The notes: a model not told the origin generated them from the letters alone. DNA of 64,000 bases from Dendrophyllia cribrosa (GCA_024195265.1 JAJLRJ010000009.1:9728791-9792790), one strand, 5' to 3'. Numbered from the stretch's first letter, positions 1 through 11,372 are shown. Numbers and translations: made by a program.

Positions 1-305
1 ACTTTGACAGTCTCGCTTACAAAAACAAGAAGCGCTACGGCATTTAAAACATGACAATCGTATTTTGCAATCTTTAGCTATCTAGAAGAGTGATTTATGG
101 AATTATTATGTTGTTCTTTGCGTGCAAAATAATTTTATTTCGAAGACATACATTTTACTTCTTTAAAAGTACCTCGTAAACAAACTGAACAATTTTTCAC
201 CATGTGCTAAACCTTTGAACGGATTAAGTTTCTGTTGGTTAATTTTTATAAAGATGATCTCTAGATTGCCGTAAAAATTTCCTTGGGCAAATGATTCAGA
301 GCGAC

Positions 306-2843
306 GCGAGAGCATTTCAAAGTTCGTTAAAATTAAGAGTTATTTGACCTTACGAGGTCAACAATCAATTTGCGGGTCACACAAATATTCTAACTTCTGC
401 TTCTGTGTTAACCCAATATGAAATTAAAATAGCCACATTGAAAAACATTGAAATTTCCTTACCTCATTTGCGGTAGAAGACAGATTCAGAGACAATTTTT
501 GTGTATAAATCCATTCTTTGTTCATCTTATTTTTAATTTATAACGTCCGATGCACGCCGACCGCGGACTGCCATGCAAAGTCGTACGCAAACCTCTGTTA
601 AACTTTCGACACATTTCACCATTATGGCATCTTATTTAAAGGCTATAGCATTTGTCGAATGTTCTTCGGTTTGAAGTTAACGGATAGATAAATCTAATCA
701 CTGTTTGAGAAGTACTGAATGAACAAACATGTCGGGCCGTTTAGCCGTGATCGTGACGGCAGTTATTTGCGTCGTCACGCAATGCAGCTGTTCTTTGGCA
801 TTTTAGCGGGGTAGGGGTAGGGCTAAAGAGCTGGAAAATACCGAATCTATGTCTGAAACTCTTGCAGCGGAGGAAAAAAATACAAAGTTTTTTCAGTTAC
901 GTTAGCGCATTTAAGCGCCTTCATTCTCTATTGCTCTACTCCGGAAAGATTATTCATTCGCCGTTGCACAGTATAAAGTAAAAACGACATGTGTGAAATG
1001 CAAATGACATCACTAGCTTTTTACCTTATTAAGATCACTGTGGTATATAGCTATTTCTGTCCTTTTTTCGTATTGGTTTTTCTTTTTATCAGAAGGATAC
1101 TGTCTTCATGAAACATTATGCGAAAAAGGGAAAATCAGTCTAATATTCGCCACATGCACGGCCCCCAAAATATATCAATTTGTACAGTGCAACTAGTGAT
1201 GCCAACGTTTGTCAAACGTTACACACCGCAACTGATGTTTTCTTTGTTTCTTAATTGACCGAGAGGGAGCCTCAAAAGAGCACTTATTTGGATGTTTTCT
1301 ACTTGTTAATAATCTTACTGTGAGTTTGGGTTACCTGTGGTTCGTGGGACCATTTACCTCGCTCGTGAATTTTCCGTCGATGATATGTACCATAGATGTG
1401 GGGGAGGGGAGCTTCTCCCTGCCTTAGTTCAAATTTATGTCATACCTTAATTCAGAACCATTTGTTGCATTTTCTTTAATTTAAAATTTGACTCAATGGC
1501 ACTAATGTTTGGCTAATCCATTGTCGGTGTTACAAACTAAGTAAACCTAAGTATTTATTTGGCAGTAGCAAAATAATTAAAAACCCGCTCAGATTTACAT
1601 GTAAAAGTTGATAACGAGAGAATATCTAAAAATTGAAGAACTTACTAAGTTTAATACAGTCATCGCCAATTGTCGAGAAGAAAAATAAATGCTGTTTAAA
1701 TAATGCAGTTGACAAAAAAAGTAAACAATATTTGGTTTTGCTAATAACCTAGTGCCTTCGTTTACTTGAAGGCGGCGATAAAGTGCATGTTTTTGTACAT
1801 CAAAGATTCGAGTTCAGTTCCAGGTATTACACAAAAATGGAAGGCACTTGTTCGTTTAAGTCCTTTGTTGGTGGAGTTTGTCGTTATGACATTCGCGATC
1901 AAAAGCGCGGAACGGAAATTGTCCCTCTACTTTCGCGCACAAAGGACATCTCTAATCACAAGTCTGTCTTGAAATTTACCGGACCTGACTCATTCTGAGA
2001 TGAGATCGAACTTATTTAGTGTCGAGCAGCGTTGTTTACTAGAAATGTAAAGGAAGTAATTGTAAACTAAAGTTGTCGAATTTAGTTCAGTGGCGGATCT
2101 AGGGAAGCGGCCCCTTTCCATCCCTTTTTTGGCCAAGAAAATGACTCGAGGGACCGAACTTTTTTTCAGAACCATTTTCACTCCCCCTCCCACCCCCTCT
2201 CCTTATGAGCAAGCTGGATCCGCAACTGGAAATTTATAGTGAAAAAGAGATCACATGCATGATGCTATCCACAGGAAGCCCTGGTATACCCATCTTTCAG
2301 GGGCAGCTCCATCAAGTAGAGCACCTCGACTCGTATGGTAAGAAGGTAAATTTAGGAAATGAGAAAAAAATCATCCAACATGGAAAGCAAGACTGGGGAG
2401 AGGAGTTAAAAATCGTTGCTCGCAAAAGGCTATTGCTACCAATTAATATATTTTAGAACATATTGACTAACGAAGAAAATTAAATAGTACCGAAATATAT
2501 TTCTAAACAGTTATTGTTTTTTACTTGCAAAAGTGTTTCAATTCGTGTAATTGCCCGATCCGCACCCCTACCCCCTTAAATGCAAACAAAACCGCATTGC
2601 GTGACATAACTGAAAAGAGACTGAAAGCAAACGTCCGACATGTTTTGTTTGTACTTCAGAGTAACATTTCAAATCTTTTAGCGCACTACAAAACCGAGGA
2701 ACGTTCCAAAAGGTACTTAGCCCTTTTAATAGATGCCGTGATTCTGAAAAGTGTCGAAAGATTAACAAAGATTGGCTGACCCGACCGTTTAATATTACGT
2801 TGTTGTCGTCCGACGTTTATCGGACGTTGCAAACAAGACTAAA
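306..2843. other. No gene recognised
   Basis: This is AT-rich spacer between the arms of the terminal inverted repeat. Only short open frames occur, none with a family motif, convincing splice sites or codon bias. A short purine-poor tract lies near 2175-2200. Confidence 0.5.
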
Positions 2844-3149
2844 GCCTGCCGCACACTTGAGGAAAGTGCTGAGCAAAATTCCTCGCGAGGCAGTTAGCTC
2901 AGCTGTTTCCGCAAGTGTGCGCTGGATTTTTGGTGAGTTTTTCGCCTCGCGAGGTCGTGAGGCAAATATCTGACGTGTTTGATATTTTTTGCCTCACGAG
3001 ACAAATTCCTCATCGTGTGCGGGCACCGCGAGAATCTGGCTGAGCCAAATTAATCGATTAGCCAATAAAATTGCATGGCGAGCTCACGTGATTTCAAGCT
3101 CGACATTCAAGATGGCGGACAGGAGTGTGGTTAACGAAGTTATCCTAGC
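2844..3149 (+). repeat. Dispersed repeat M2, copy 1 (promoter-like)
   Basis: About 305 bp starting GCCTGCCGCACACTTGAGG recur nearly unchanged at 50861-51167. The unit contains CGCGAGGC palindromes, a CCAAT box (AGCCAATAAAA) and ends in a strong Kozak context AAGATGG. It looks like a mobile promoter plus first coding codons. The family cannot be named from sequence alone. Confidence 0.75.
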
Positions 3150-3312
3150 TCTGAATCATTTGCCCAAAGAAATTTTATACGGCAATCTTGAGATCGTCTT
3201 TATACAAATTAACCAACAGAAACTTAATCCGTTTGAAGGTTTAGCACATGGTGAAAAGTTGTTTTGTTTACGAGGTACTTTTAAAGAAGTAAAATATATG
3301 TCTTCGAAATAA
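3112..3312 (+). CDS. Short open frame in repeat (66 aa), unknown
   Basis: The frame starts MADRSVVNEVILALNHLPKE in a good Kozak context (CAAGATGGC), about 45 bp after a CCAAT box. Its first residues are repeated in the second M2 copy at 51128, where an extra T shifts the frame. It could be the first exon of a transposon gene. The part after about residue 15 overlaps the right arm of the 1-3447 inverted repeat. No family is recognised. Confidence 0.25.
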   Translation: MADRSVVNEVILALNHLPKEILYGNLEIVFIQINQQKLNPFEGLAHGEKLFCLRGTFKEVKYMSSK

Positions 3313-3707
3313 AATTATTTTGCAAGCAAAGAAAAACAAAATAATTCCCTAAATCACTCTACTAGATAATTAAAGATTGCAAAATACGATTTTCATGTTT
3401 TAAATGCTGTAGCGTTACTTGTTTTTGCAAGCGAGACTGTCAAAGTTGTGCAATAATTTTCCACCTCAAATGGCGATTTTAACGGACTTTCGTTTTTTGA
3501 ATTTTTCTTTTAAATAAAAAGATATTTGGCCGAAAAAAGTATCAAGTGATTTTTGTTATACCTTAATCTATCTAACTTTAAAATATGAAAGAAATCGAAT
3601 TTTTATTACTTGCCAAAAAATTTCAAATTTGTCTGATTTTTACGGACAGGCGCTCTTAAGAGCCCTAGTTAGAACCGGCCTAATCTGTCGGTGAATACAA
3701 CTTGATC

Positions 3708-3780
3708 GATGCAATGCAAAGCAATACAATGCAATGCAATGCAATCAAGTACAAGGCAAAACAATACAATACAAGGCAAC
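3708..3780. repeat. CAATG microsatellite
   Basis: Imperfect tandem copies of a 5-bp unit (GCAAT/ACAAT) run for about 70 bp. Confidence 0.8.
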
Positions 3781-4451
3781 GCTTATATATTTGGTTTTGT
3801 CGATATACTAAAACATATGAATTAATTTTGCTCTTTTTCATACAATGAAGTGAGAAAGGCTGGATGTTGAAGCGACAGCTGGAAGAAAAGTCTCTCAGCT
3901 ATTTCCGCTTGCGTTTTGCACGCATGAAAAGTATTCAGTAAGTTTAAAATCACTTCCTCAGCGTTTTGTACTTTTAGGTTAACAATGATACCGTACCTCT
4001 GTGTTTATCATACTTATGTATATTTTTGAAAAAGTCATGTTTTTAAATTAGTAGGGTTAAAGGGCTGTATTTGCTCTTTAGGGGCAAAGTTGCGTTATTC
4101 TTTTCTTTTCTGTCCTGTTTTTATCTCGGGAATATGCGAAGCGTTGAACGAGATATAGTATATGGGGACATATATGCAAATTTTCACTCCTCAGTGATTA
4201 TCAACAGTTTATTTGGCTGCAAAGATACCAAACTTTATACGCACTCTACATGTGTAATACGAACGCCTTCACTATATGGACCACTTATGTCCAGGATTGC
4301 GCACCAGTATTGTTTAACAAGTACTTCATTTTCGACAGCAAGGTTCTAGCTTGTCATTTTCATATTACGTCACGCGTGACAGGATTATGCGAGCTATGGT
4401 GAACATTCATAGATAATGAAACTTTGTGATGCATATATCGGATTAGTGTGC

Positions 4452-4506
4452 ACCCCCTCTCTCCCCCCCCCCCCCCCACTCCCCCTCTCCCCCCCCCCCC
4501 CCCCCT
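4452..4506. repeat. C-rich low-complexity tract
   Basis: Two long C runs are separated by CTCCC. Open frames across it (proline strings) are artefacts. Confidence 0.9.
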
Positions 4507-4687
4507 TCCTCTCTCTGCGTGTAATCCTGGAAGTTATTCCAGTAATACGGACACCTCCATAGCAAGGATGCTACTCAGCTTTGTCCCTTTCTTGTCCGTA
4601 TTTATTATAAGGGGTTCCACTGACAGACGGTACACTGAATCTTAACTTGAATTCAATTTTATCATGATGATTCAACTTCTTTTTCAG

Positions 4688-4862
4688 GGCCGCTTCTTCA
4701 TACACGGAAATAAGAGATGAGGCGCAAAACTTGCTGTTACAAATATATAGCAATAAAACTGTAACAGAATGGCTTAGTGACAAAATTGATGACAGAATAG
4801 CAGACGCTCAACTTCAAACAAGCAGAGTAGAAGATGTTGAAAGTATTTTTGATAGAAGATAA
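4688..4862 (+). CDS. Possible 3'-terminal host exon
   Basis: A pyrimidine-rich acceptor (CAACTTCTTTTTCAG) is followed by 58 sense codons and TAA. The segment reads AASSYTEIRDEAQNLLLQIY and continues with charged, helix-forming residues to a VEDVESIFDRR end. The composition (E, D, Q, R, few rare residues) looks coding, unlike its surroundings. No upstream exon was found and the family is not recognised. It may equally be a chance open frame. Confidence 0.35.
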
Positions 4863-5934
4863 CACACCCTTGTCCATAGGCGATATTTTAAGTGAATATT
4901 CTTTTTTAGGCAATGCGTAATTTCTTTCATCATTCGTTATAAGTCACGTGATTTTAATCCAAGACCAAATAATGATTTTAGTACAAAACGAATGAAGGAA
5001 ACTCCGAACACAGACCTTGTCATTTTAACATAACATTTCCACCTGATTTTTTTCCCTGCATCATCTTTTCAATAATGCTAAGCTGTTATTTTTGTTTGAC
5101 CCACCATTTCCCCTTTGTCCAATTTTCTGTTTTGTTACTGTTTCCGTTTGCTTTTTCTTCTTTATACGTAATTACTGTGAATAGAAAACGTAAGTCGTGA
5201 ATTTGTGTGCTTCTTTTAATTTGGTTTACGGTTTTTTATTAGTAGTGATTAGAGAGTATGTTAAACTATAAAACGTTGTAAAAACACAGAATAGGATGGT
5301 TATTGCTGTACTTTTTTTAATGGTGTCTGAAAAAAGTAATATTCAGGTAATAAAAAAGGTTGGATTATTGCTATATCTCGATTCTTAATATGATCATCAT
5401 AAGGCTTGTAAGAACTAAAATGGTATAGCTTTTTCATGTAGAGCTACCTAAACAATAATAGTCGTAAAATGTTATTGCCTTTGTGGCTATAGAAGATGTA
5501 CCATTTGTAGTTTTGGCTCATAATCCAACGCATTCTTTTTTCACTACCTGAATACTAGGTAGGAAAATGATAAAGTTATTCGCCGGATTTTCCATCAGGA
5601 AATTTTGTAGGCAACAAACTGCTGTAACTAACACCAACAGAGTAATGGTATTCATATCGTATGTTTTCACGTTTTTTTGTCTTCATCACTTTTTAGCTAC
5701 TTTTTCAATTGTTTTTGACACGTGTGTAATATGGCAAGACTCTTTGCTCGCCAAGCGCGTTGTTGAGGTCTGGAAACGAGGCTGTAGCAAGACAAAACAC
5801 TGCAGACATGTTTATGGACAAACATAACCAGGCCTTTATTGGCCATCCGGGAATTTAATATGTTACCGGAAGTGCAGCACTGATCAGGAGCCGCTATATA
5901 GCATTGTGGGATGAATTTTTGTTTATGGGCAACC
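4863..5934. other. No gene recognised
   Basis: AT-rich noncoding sequence with a few short frames and no motif that I could assign. Confidence 0.5.
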
Positions 5935-6275
5935 GAGCTCGATTCGTACGAACCGAGTACGAATTAGAAATCGAACACGGATAAAAGCCAATCGAGTACG
6001 GTTTATAAAACGAGCTCGACTTTCATAATTAATACGAGCTCGGGTGGCAAACGAGCGCGAATTCGAGGTAATCGAGTACGAATTAGATAAATGGAGCTCA
6101 AATTTGATAAATCGAGCTCAAATTAGATAAATCGAGTTCGAATTACATAGAGCGGGCTCTAATTCGTGTAGTCGAGCTCGAGTTATGGCAATCGAGCTCG
6201 AGTTATAGTAATCGAGCTCGAGTTATAGTAATCGAGCTCGATTTCTCTAAATCGAGCTCGAGTTAGAGTAGAGTA
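5935..6275. repeat. Degenerate ~20-bp satellite (ATCGAGCTCGAGTTATAGTA)
   Basis: About 15 units of a 20-bp repeat are built around the palindromes GAGCTC and CTCGAG. They are divergent at the left (CGAGTACGAATTAG) and nearly identical at the right around 6180-6260, as in a satellite that grows at one end. Confidence 0.85.
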
Positions 6276-6442
6276 CAAAATGCAAGAATAAATATTTTTG
6301 CCATTATTTTTTTTTTTTTAATTTTTTGCATTTATAGTTATGAATTGAAATTAGCTAAGAATATATTTTTTAACATTCAAATTAACAATAGAAAAAAAAA
6401 TTGGACTAATAACTTATGTACTAGTACATTTTATTTGATTTA

Positions 6443-6659
6443 GGGCCCGTTTCTCGAAACTCCCGGTATCTTTTCGGGCCCGAAGCCAAATATTGAAATC
6501 AAAATCTAAAGAACCCCGCAGGTCCTAGCGAACAAACCAGTCTATTTTGTTTTTCTAACTAATAGTTTTATCGTATTATCTGCAAAACTTTTGAAACCTC
6601 AATCTTCAATGAAAATAAAACAGCATTCCGAATTACCAGGTCTTTCGAGAAACGGCCCC
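6443..6659. mobile_element. MITE with GGGCCCGTTTCTCGAAA termini
   Basis: The ends GGGCCCGTTTCTCGAAA (6443) and TTTCGAGAAACGGCCCC (to about 6659) are reverse complements. The 217-bp interior has no coding frame. It abuts the left half of the hairpin element into which provirus B inserted. Confidence 0.65.
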
Positions 6660-6749
6660 CTGGCTGGTCGCATTAGTCAAAAACAAAAATTACCCCGTCA
6701 AAATGACAAAAAAAAACATGCCACAAAAAGCGTGTCCCAACGGAGCGGT
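6658..6749. mobile_element. Left half of MITE M1, split by provirus B
   Basis: The sequence CTGGTCGCATTAGTCAAAAAC up to AGCGGT matches one half of the hairpin element found whole at 49735-49896 and 53834-53996. The other half resumes at 45349. AGCGGT (6744-6749) is the left copy of the 6-bp target duplication. Confidence 0.85.
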
Positions 6750-6819
6750 AGTAGTATAGGAGTTGGGGGTACTAGATCAAAAAATTTGATCTATTACCAA
6801 ACCCAACTCAAATACTACT
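6750..6819. repeat. Left terminal inverted repeat of B, palindromic
   Basis: The terminal 70 bp match the right terminus (45348 inward) in their outer ~24 bp and again in the inner arm (TTACCAAACCCAACTCA). The segment is itself a hairpin. AGTAGTATAGGAGTTGGG pairs with CCCAACTCAAATACTACT, and the loop AGATCAAAAAATTTGATCT is also palindromic. Confidence 0.85.
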
Positions 6820-6832
6820 TTCCATATAATGG

Positions 6833-6975
6833 CTTCTAATTTCTGAAATATACATAATGGTTTCTAATTTCTGAAAATATACATAATGGTTTCTAATTTC
6901 TGGAATATACATAATGGTTTCTAATTTCTGGAATATACATAATGGTTTCTAATTTTTGGAATATATATTTTGATC
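6833..6975. repeat. Subterminal tandem repeat, left end of B
   Basis: About five copies of a 28-bp unit (ATAATGGTTTCTAATTTCTGGAATATAC) lie just inside the left terminus. They separate it from the polB stop codon. The right end carries a different repeat. Confidence 0.85.
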
Positions 6976-7006
6976 TCGTATTTTGAATTTCATATTTTTT
7001 GGAAAA

Positions 7007-9774
7007 CTATATGTTTTTAATTAGATAATGTCCATATGCATAACTGTTGATTCCATCTTCTTGGATATATCGTTTGTCATCAAAACAACTGAGTGATACT
7101 TTATTGATTTCATAACTTCCTAATTGATGGTTTTGACTTCTGATTGTTTTCATTCTATGATGCATCTGTTTTTTTTCAAATAGCGTATTTTTATAGTTTT
7201 CATGTTTGATATTGTTTTTTATAACATTCTTTTTAATCCCTTTAGCAGTCTTACCTCCTGATTGGTTGTCTTTCATATAGCTATACATTTTTGATCGTAG
7301 GCCAACAAATTCACAAATAGGAACTCCTGCAGCCTCATCTTTGAATTTACCAATCACTTTTTTATTAGTTTTATCGAAATACAATGAGCTTTCAGGGTAG
7401 TCGCTGTTATCAAACAAATGTTTATCATTCCAGAAGTCTGAGTAGACATCTTCAGCTTCGATTTCATAAGTTAAACTGTCTGTATCAGTAAATAGAAGTC
7501 TAGCCTTATTATACTTCTTTTTGATGTAGTTATAATGAAAATCATACATTAATGTCTTACTAAGATCTAGGATACACATACCCACATATGCCGGCCTGTT
7601 TAGGGTTAGTGTTTCTTTGATCTTATGAACGGCTACAAGGTTTTCATTGAAGATTTTACTACTTACATATGTTGGTTTAGCAGCCATTTTTAATAGTTTC
7701 TTTTCATCAGTTATTAATCTAACATCTATTCTCTTTCTGATATTTTCCATTGTTTTTCCAAATACTGAATTATTCATAAGTTTGAAGAAATCTTTCTCAA
7801 AAGCATTTTTAGCATTAGTTCTTTTCTGAGTGTTGAAATCAATATATTGCTTCAACCATGTGGACTGATTGAATTCTAGTACTCGATAAACTTTAGTTAT
7901 TTTCAAACCGAGATCAGTGTATAATTGTAGGTTTCTGTAATGAAGAACATACTTTTCTTTGTTTCTTAAAGTTGGAATCAGTTTTTGTACAAGGCCTGTT
8001 GATATATTATATTTAGTAGCTATCTTTTTGCAATACCCAGACAATATATTTCCAGTTACTTTAACCTTCTCTGGTCCTAATGGGTAGTCGTTATGAAGGT
8101 TGTGCAATTCTTCAGGATATTCCAGGTCAACTTCTAGTATTAAACCTTTATTGCTGTCTTCTTTATATTTAGCTAAGTCTAATTTATTGATCTGATTTTC
8201 TGTCATCCATTTGAAACCACCGGTTGGTAGGTATTGTGACATAGCCCAACCATAGAGATTGTTAGCATCAAGATACATAATATACTTTGAGGGCGCCTTC
8301 TCATTGTATGATTTCATGTATTTATTGTTTGCTTTTCCATATCGATTAGCTATATAAGAAATACCACCTCTCATACCCTTTTCAATGAATTGAAACATGT
8401 CAATATCAGTCATCAGTTCTAATTTAATATTAGTCATTTTTAGCATAGCATCCCACGACAAACCGGGAGATGTGAAATAATGGCATGGGTCTAATTTGTA
8501 GTATTGCAGACAGGTCTTTCGAAAGTTTTCAAACACATCAGCTAACAGAAGGATGTCAGATTTAAGATATAAATCATGGTACTCACCCATATTTTTAAGC
8601 ATGAATGTTTCCCAAACAATTTGAGCATGCTTATAGTCTTCATCTGATATACATTTATCATTTAAGATGCTGTAAAATTCTTCTTTTAGTGGCAGTTTTT
8701 TATTGAATTTATCAAAACTGTCCATGAAGTCGTATGGATAGACTCCTTTTTGTGACATTAAATCAAGCTTCTCACCTTTGAATTGTTGAGAGGTATATTT
8801 TAATGATTCTTTTGGTAGATTGCTTACCAGTTTTTCCAAACTAGAGCTCATAAATTGGAAACTATCAAGGAAGGTAAGATGATTGCCAAGCATGAAAGCC
8901 AGATACTTTTCTAGGTTGTTAGGTATAGCATTGATATTCATTTGACACTTTTCACCTTTCTTATTTGTATATGTATGCTTCTTAACAATTTCACCAATTT
9001 CTTGCATTATAAAATGGCTGTCATATCCGCGTAGATTATGAAATATTACTGGAATTTTATCAGTTATTCGAAAGTTAAGATTACAATCTTGATGCGCGGA
9101 TCCTCTATACTTGCCAGTTATATGACAATGATCTCGAACTTTAATATCTTTCTCTGTATACTTTTTATCACATATATGGCATTCTTTAGCTTTTTGAAAT
9201 TCCTCTTCATCATCTTTTGTCATTCTTAATGGTTTCTTGAAATATTTTTTCATAACCTTCTTACAATATTTAACTTCCTCCAGCATAGCTTCCATAAATT
9301 TGTAAACGGCTTTTTCACCCCTATATATTTGCGCTGGTTTAGTGTATTTATCATTATAGCAACAAACGACCTTATAACCATAACTACAGTCTGTATGCTT
9401 CTGATAAGCCTCTGTGTATGATTTATCATTATCAGGTTGACAACCATGTATTTTTTCAGTAATAGCCTCAAAATCTGCATAAATAACAAATGGTACTGGT
9501 AGTTGTTTATGGAAATTGTTGAATTTTAGTATATTATTATCTTTGTCTGGCATTTTTATCGCTTGTGCGCCATTCACTTGCATACAGTTTTCTTTATGAT
9601 CAGTTAATACTCTTTCAGAGCTGAAGCATTGAAGACAATACATGCAGAAATGTTTTCTTTCTTTGTGTTTTGTCTGATTGTACATTAACTTATTAAAATC
9701 TTTGATCAACACATAGTGCTTTTTTTCATTTTCTGTTATCAGAAGAAGATTCATGCGGTCTTCATATTTTTCTT
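7007..9774 (-). pseudogene. PolB of provirus B, C-terminal part (exonuclease and polymerase)
   Basis: This is the 3' part of a protein-primed family B DNA polymerase of Polinton type, cut at its 5' side by insertion of element A. Visible motifs in order are a Zn-like CxxC..H region, ExoI FVIYADFEAIT, a CHICDKKY..RDHCHITG Zn/HNH-like insert, ExoII NLRGYDSHF, ExoIII YLKSDILLLAD, polymerase motif A YLDANNLYGW, motif B KLMNNSVFGK, and motif C FTDTDSL. The 915 codons from the first internal Met to the stop have no break. The frame is also in phase at the TTTCTT duplication (9769-9774) with the fragment that resumes at 27014. The fragment has no promoter or start of its own, so it is probably silent. 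It is very similar to the polymerase of element A. Confidence 0.93.
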
Positions 9775-9937
9775 AGTAGTTAAGGACTTGGCGGTACCAG
9801 ATCAGTTTTGCAAAACTGATCTGATACCAAGCCAAGTCTTAACTACTTCCCATCTGTTGGATTAAAAAATATAGAAAAATCAAATGAAACTATATGTTAA
9901 TAAAAACAAAATGGTGCGTTTATTCCATTGCGTGATT
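9775..9937. repeat. Left terminal inverted repeat of A
   Basis: These 163 bp are the exact reverse complement of 26851-27013 as far as I can trace. The outer 73 bp (9775-9847) form a hairpin by themselves. The inner part carries GTGCGTTTATTCCATTGCGTGA, which holds a TAAACGCA motif pointing outward. Confidence 0.93.
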
Positions 9938-9948
9938 TCCTTTGCGTC

Positions 9949-10590
9949 TAAACGCAATAAAACGCTGTTTATCCATCAGTGATATCAAAAGTGTGCGAAA
10001 TATTATGCCTTCCACTCTTGTTTATATTGGTTGAGTTTCCCACGCGTGGGAATATTTATTGTCTCATCACCTTTTATGACAACCATCAAAGAGTTAGCAT
10101 TTGGATTAAAAATAACATCTACGCAATGGAACAAAGATAGTTTCCCACGCGTGGGAATATTTATTGTGAGGAAATGAGTCATCAGATTGTAAACAGGATG
10201 GAGTTATCGGTGTGTGACATTCTCGGAAAAAACAGGGGAAGCCCCCTATGAAATGAGTCATCACTATAGCTATTGTTTCAGATCACGAGAGAAAATATTT
10301 TCAACATATTATGGGGTTTGATTTAACTTTACAAGATCTCTCAACTTTGCCCGGTCTGTTCTAAACTCAATAAAACGCTGTTTATCCATCAGTGATATCA
10401 AAGGTGTGCGAAATATTATGCCTTCCACTCTTGTTTATATTGGTTCAGTTTCCCACGCGTGGGAATATTTATTGTTTCATCACCTTTTATGACAGCTTCC
10501 ATGATTAGTATTTGGATTAAAAATAACATCTACGCAAGGGAACAAAGATAGTTTCCCACGCGTGGGAATATTTATTGTGAGGAAATGACA
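9949..10590. promoter_or_regulatory. Subterminal regulatory array with four CCCACGCGTGGG palindromes
   Basis: Two direct copies of a ~220-bp unit (about 9949-10168 and 10368-10588) each contain two perfect 12-bp palindromes CCCACGCGTGGG, at 10039, 10144, 10452 and 10555. Each sits in the context TTTCCCACGCGTGGGAATATTTATTGT. The same unit with three palindromes is present at the matching end of provirus B. The array lies between the terminus and the VLTF3-like gene. It could be an enhancer, a replication origin or a factor-binding site. No gene is seen here. Confidence 0.7.
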
Positions 10591-10717
10591 TCGTTCGGTA
10601 GCAATAAATTCGCGTTAGCCGATTTTTACATGTTCGCTATTTTTGTTTTCTGGGAATTTAGACACGTGCCGCTTATAGCTATTGTTTTAAAAATATTATC
10701 TCATATAATAGTATAGA

Positions 10718-11290
10718 ATGAATTGTGATAAGATAATTCACGATGAGTTGAAAGCAATGGGTAATTTTATTTGTGATTTTTGTGACGTAAAATTAGTAGA
10801 AGTTGATAGTAGTGTGAGAGTGATCGAGTCATGTTGTAGTGAACAAGATATAAATAATATAGATGGCATGAGTGTTTGTCTAAATTGTGGTTCCGTACAT
10901 GGATATAATTATGTTAATGAGTACATTGATTTTTATGAGAATAAGCATAAGATACGGCGAAAATCGGTATATCATCGGAAATATCATATCCAAAACACAA
11001 TAAATGACATCTGTAGCCAACACAAATTACAGATATCAAACAATAATATAATTAAAATCATGAAAATTTTTGAGGAGATTGATAAAATTTTGCCACAGAT
11101 AAATGGAAACCGAAAACGTATGATAAATATTGATTACATTTTAAAACAATTATTTAAGATGTTAAAATTACCAATTGAAAATGATATACCTTTATCTAAA
11201 TCGAAAAGAACATTAACTTGCTATAAACAATATTGGAATAATATCCTATTGTTAATAGGTGATCAAATACAAACAATTATTAATAAATGA
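10718..11290 (+). CDS. VLTF3-like late transcription factor
   Basis: This 190-aa protein has an N-terminal zinc ribbon (CDFC at 19-22, CLNCG near 54-58) followed by RRKSVYHRKYHI. Its C-terminus reads RKRMINIDYILKQLFKMLKL and then a PLSKSKRTLTCYKQYWNNI segment. That order, zinc ribbon, Y.R..H and then the LKSKR..W end, is the pattern of poxvirus/NCLDV VLTF3-type factors. In those viruses the factors direct late gene transcription in the infected cell. The gene stands alone at the left end of A, transcribed inward, with a TATA-like ATATAATAGTATAG directly before its ATG. A divergent TFIIB-like zinc-ribbon protein is the main alternative. The provirus B copy is broken at its N-terminus. Confidence 0.68.
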   Translation: MNCDKIIHDELKAMGNFICDFCDVKLVEVDSSVRVIESCCSEQDINNIDGMSVCLNCGSVHGYNYVNEYIDFYENKHKIRRKSVYHRKYHIQNTINDICSQHKLQISNNNIIKIMKIFEEIDKILPQINGNRKRMINIDYILKQLFKMLKLPIENDIPLSKSKRTLTCYKQYWNNILLLIGDQIQTIINK

Positions 11291-11372
11291 TCCAATATCG
11301 TCATGCAAAGGGGGTTTCCCTATGAATGAGTTATTGAATGAAAAGTTTGTTAGTAAAATTTACTCTAAAAGT

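Larger units (their letters stand above)
1..3447. repeat. Long inverted repeat, arms about 1-305 and 3150-3447
   Basis: The first ~300 bases are the imperfect reverse complement of 3150-3447. The match runs from the outer end (ACTTTGACAGTCTCGC against GCGAGACTGTCAAAGT) inward to GATTCAGAGC / GCTCTGAATC. The arms enclose about 2.8 kb in which I recognise no gene. The left arm touches the window edge, so the repeat may extend beyond it. It could be a foldback transposon or an inverted duplication of a repeat that contains the 3112 reading frame. Confidence 0.7.

Noticed and set aside
4448..4645. Proline-rich open frame
   Set aside because: It is translation of a C-run low-complexity tract, without splice or family support.
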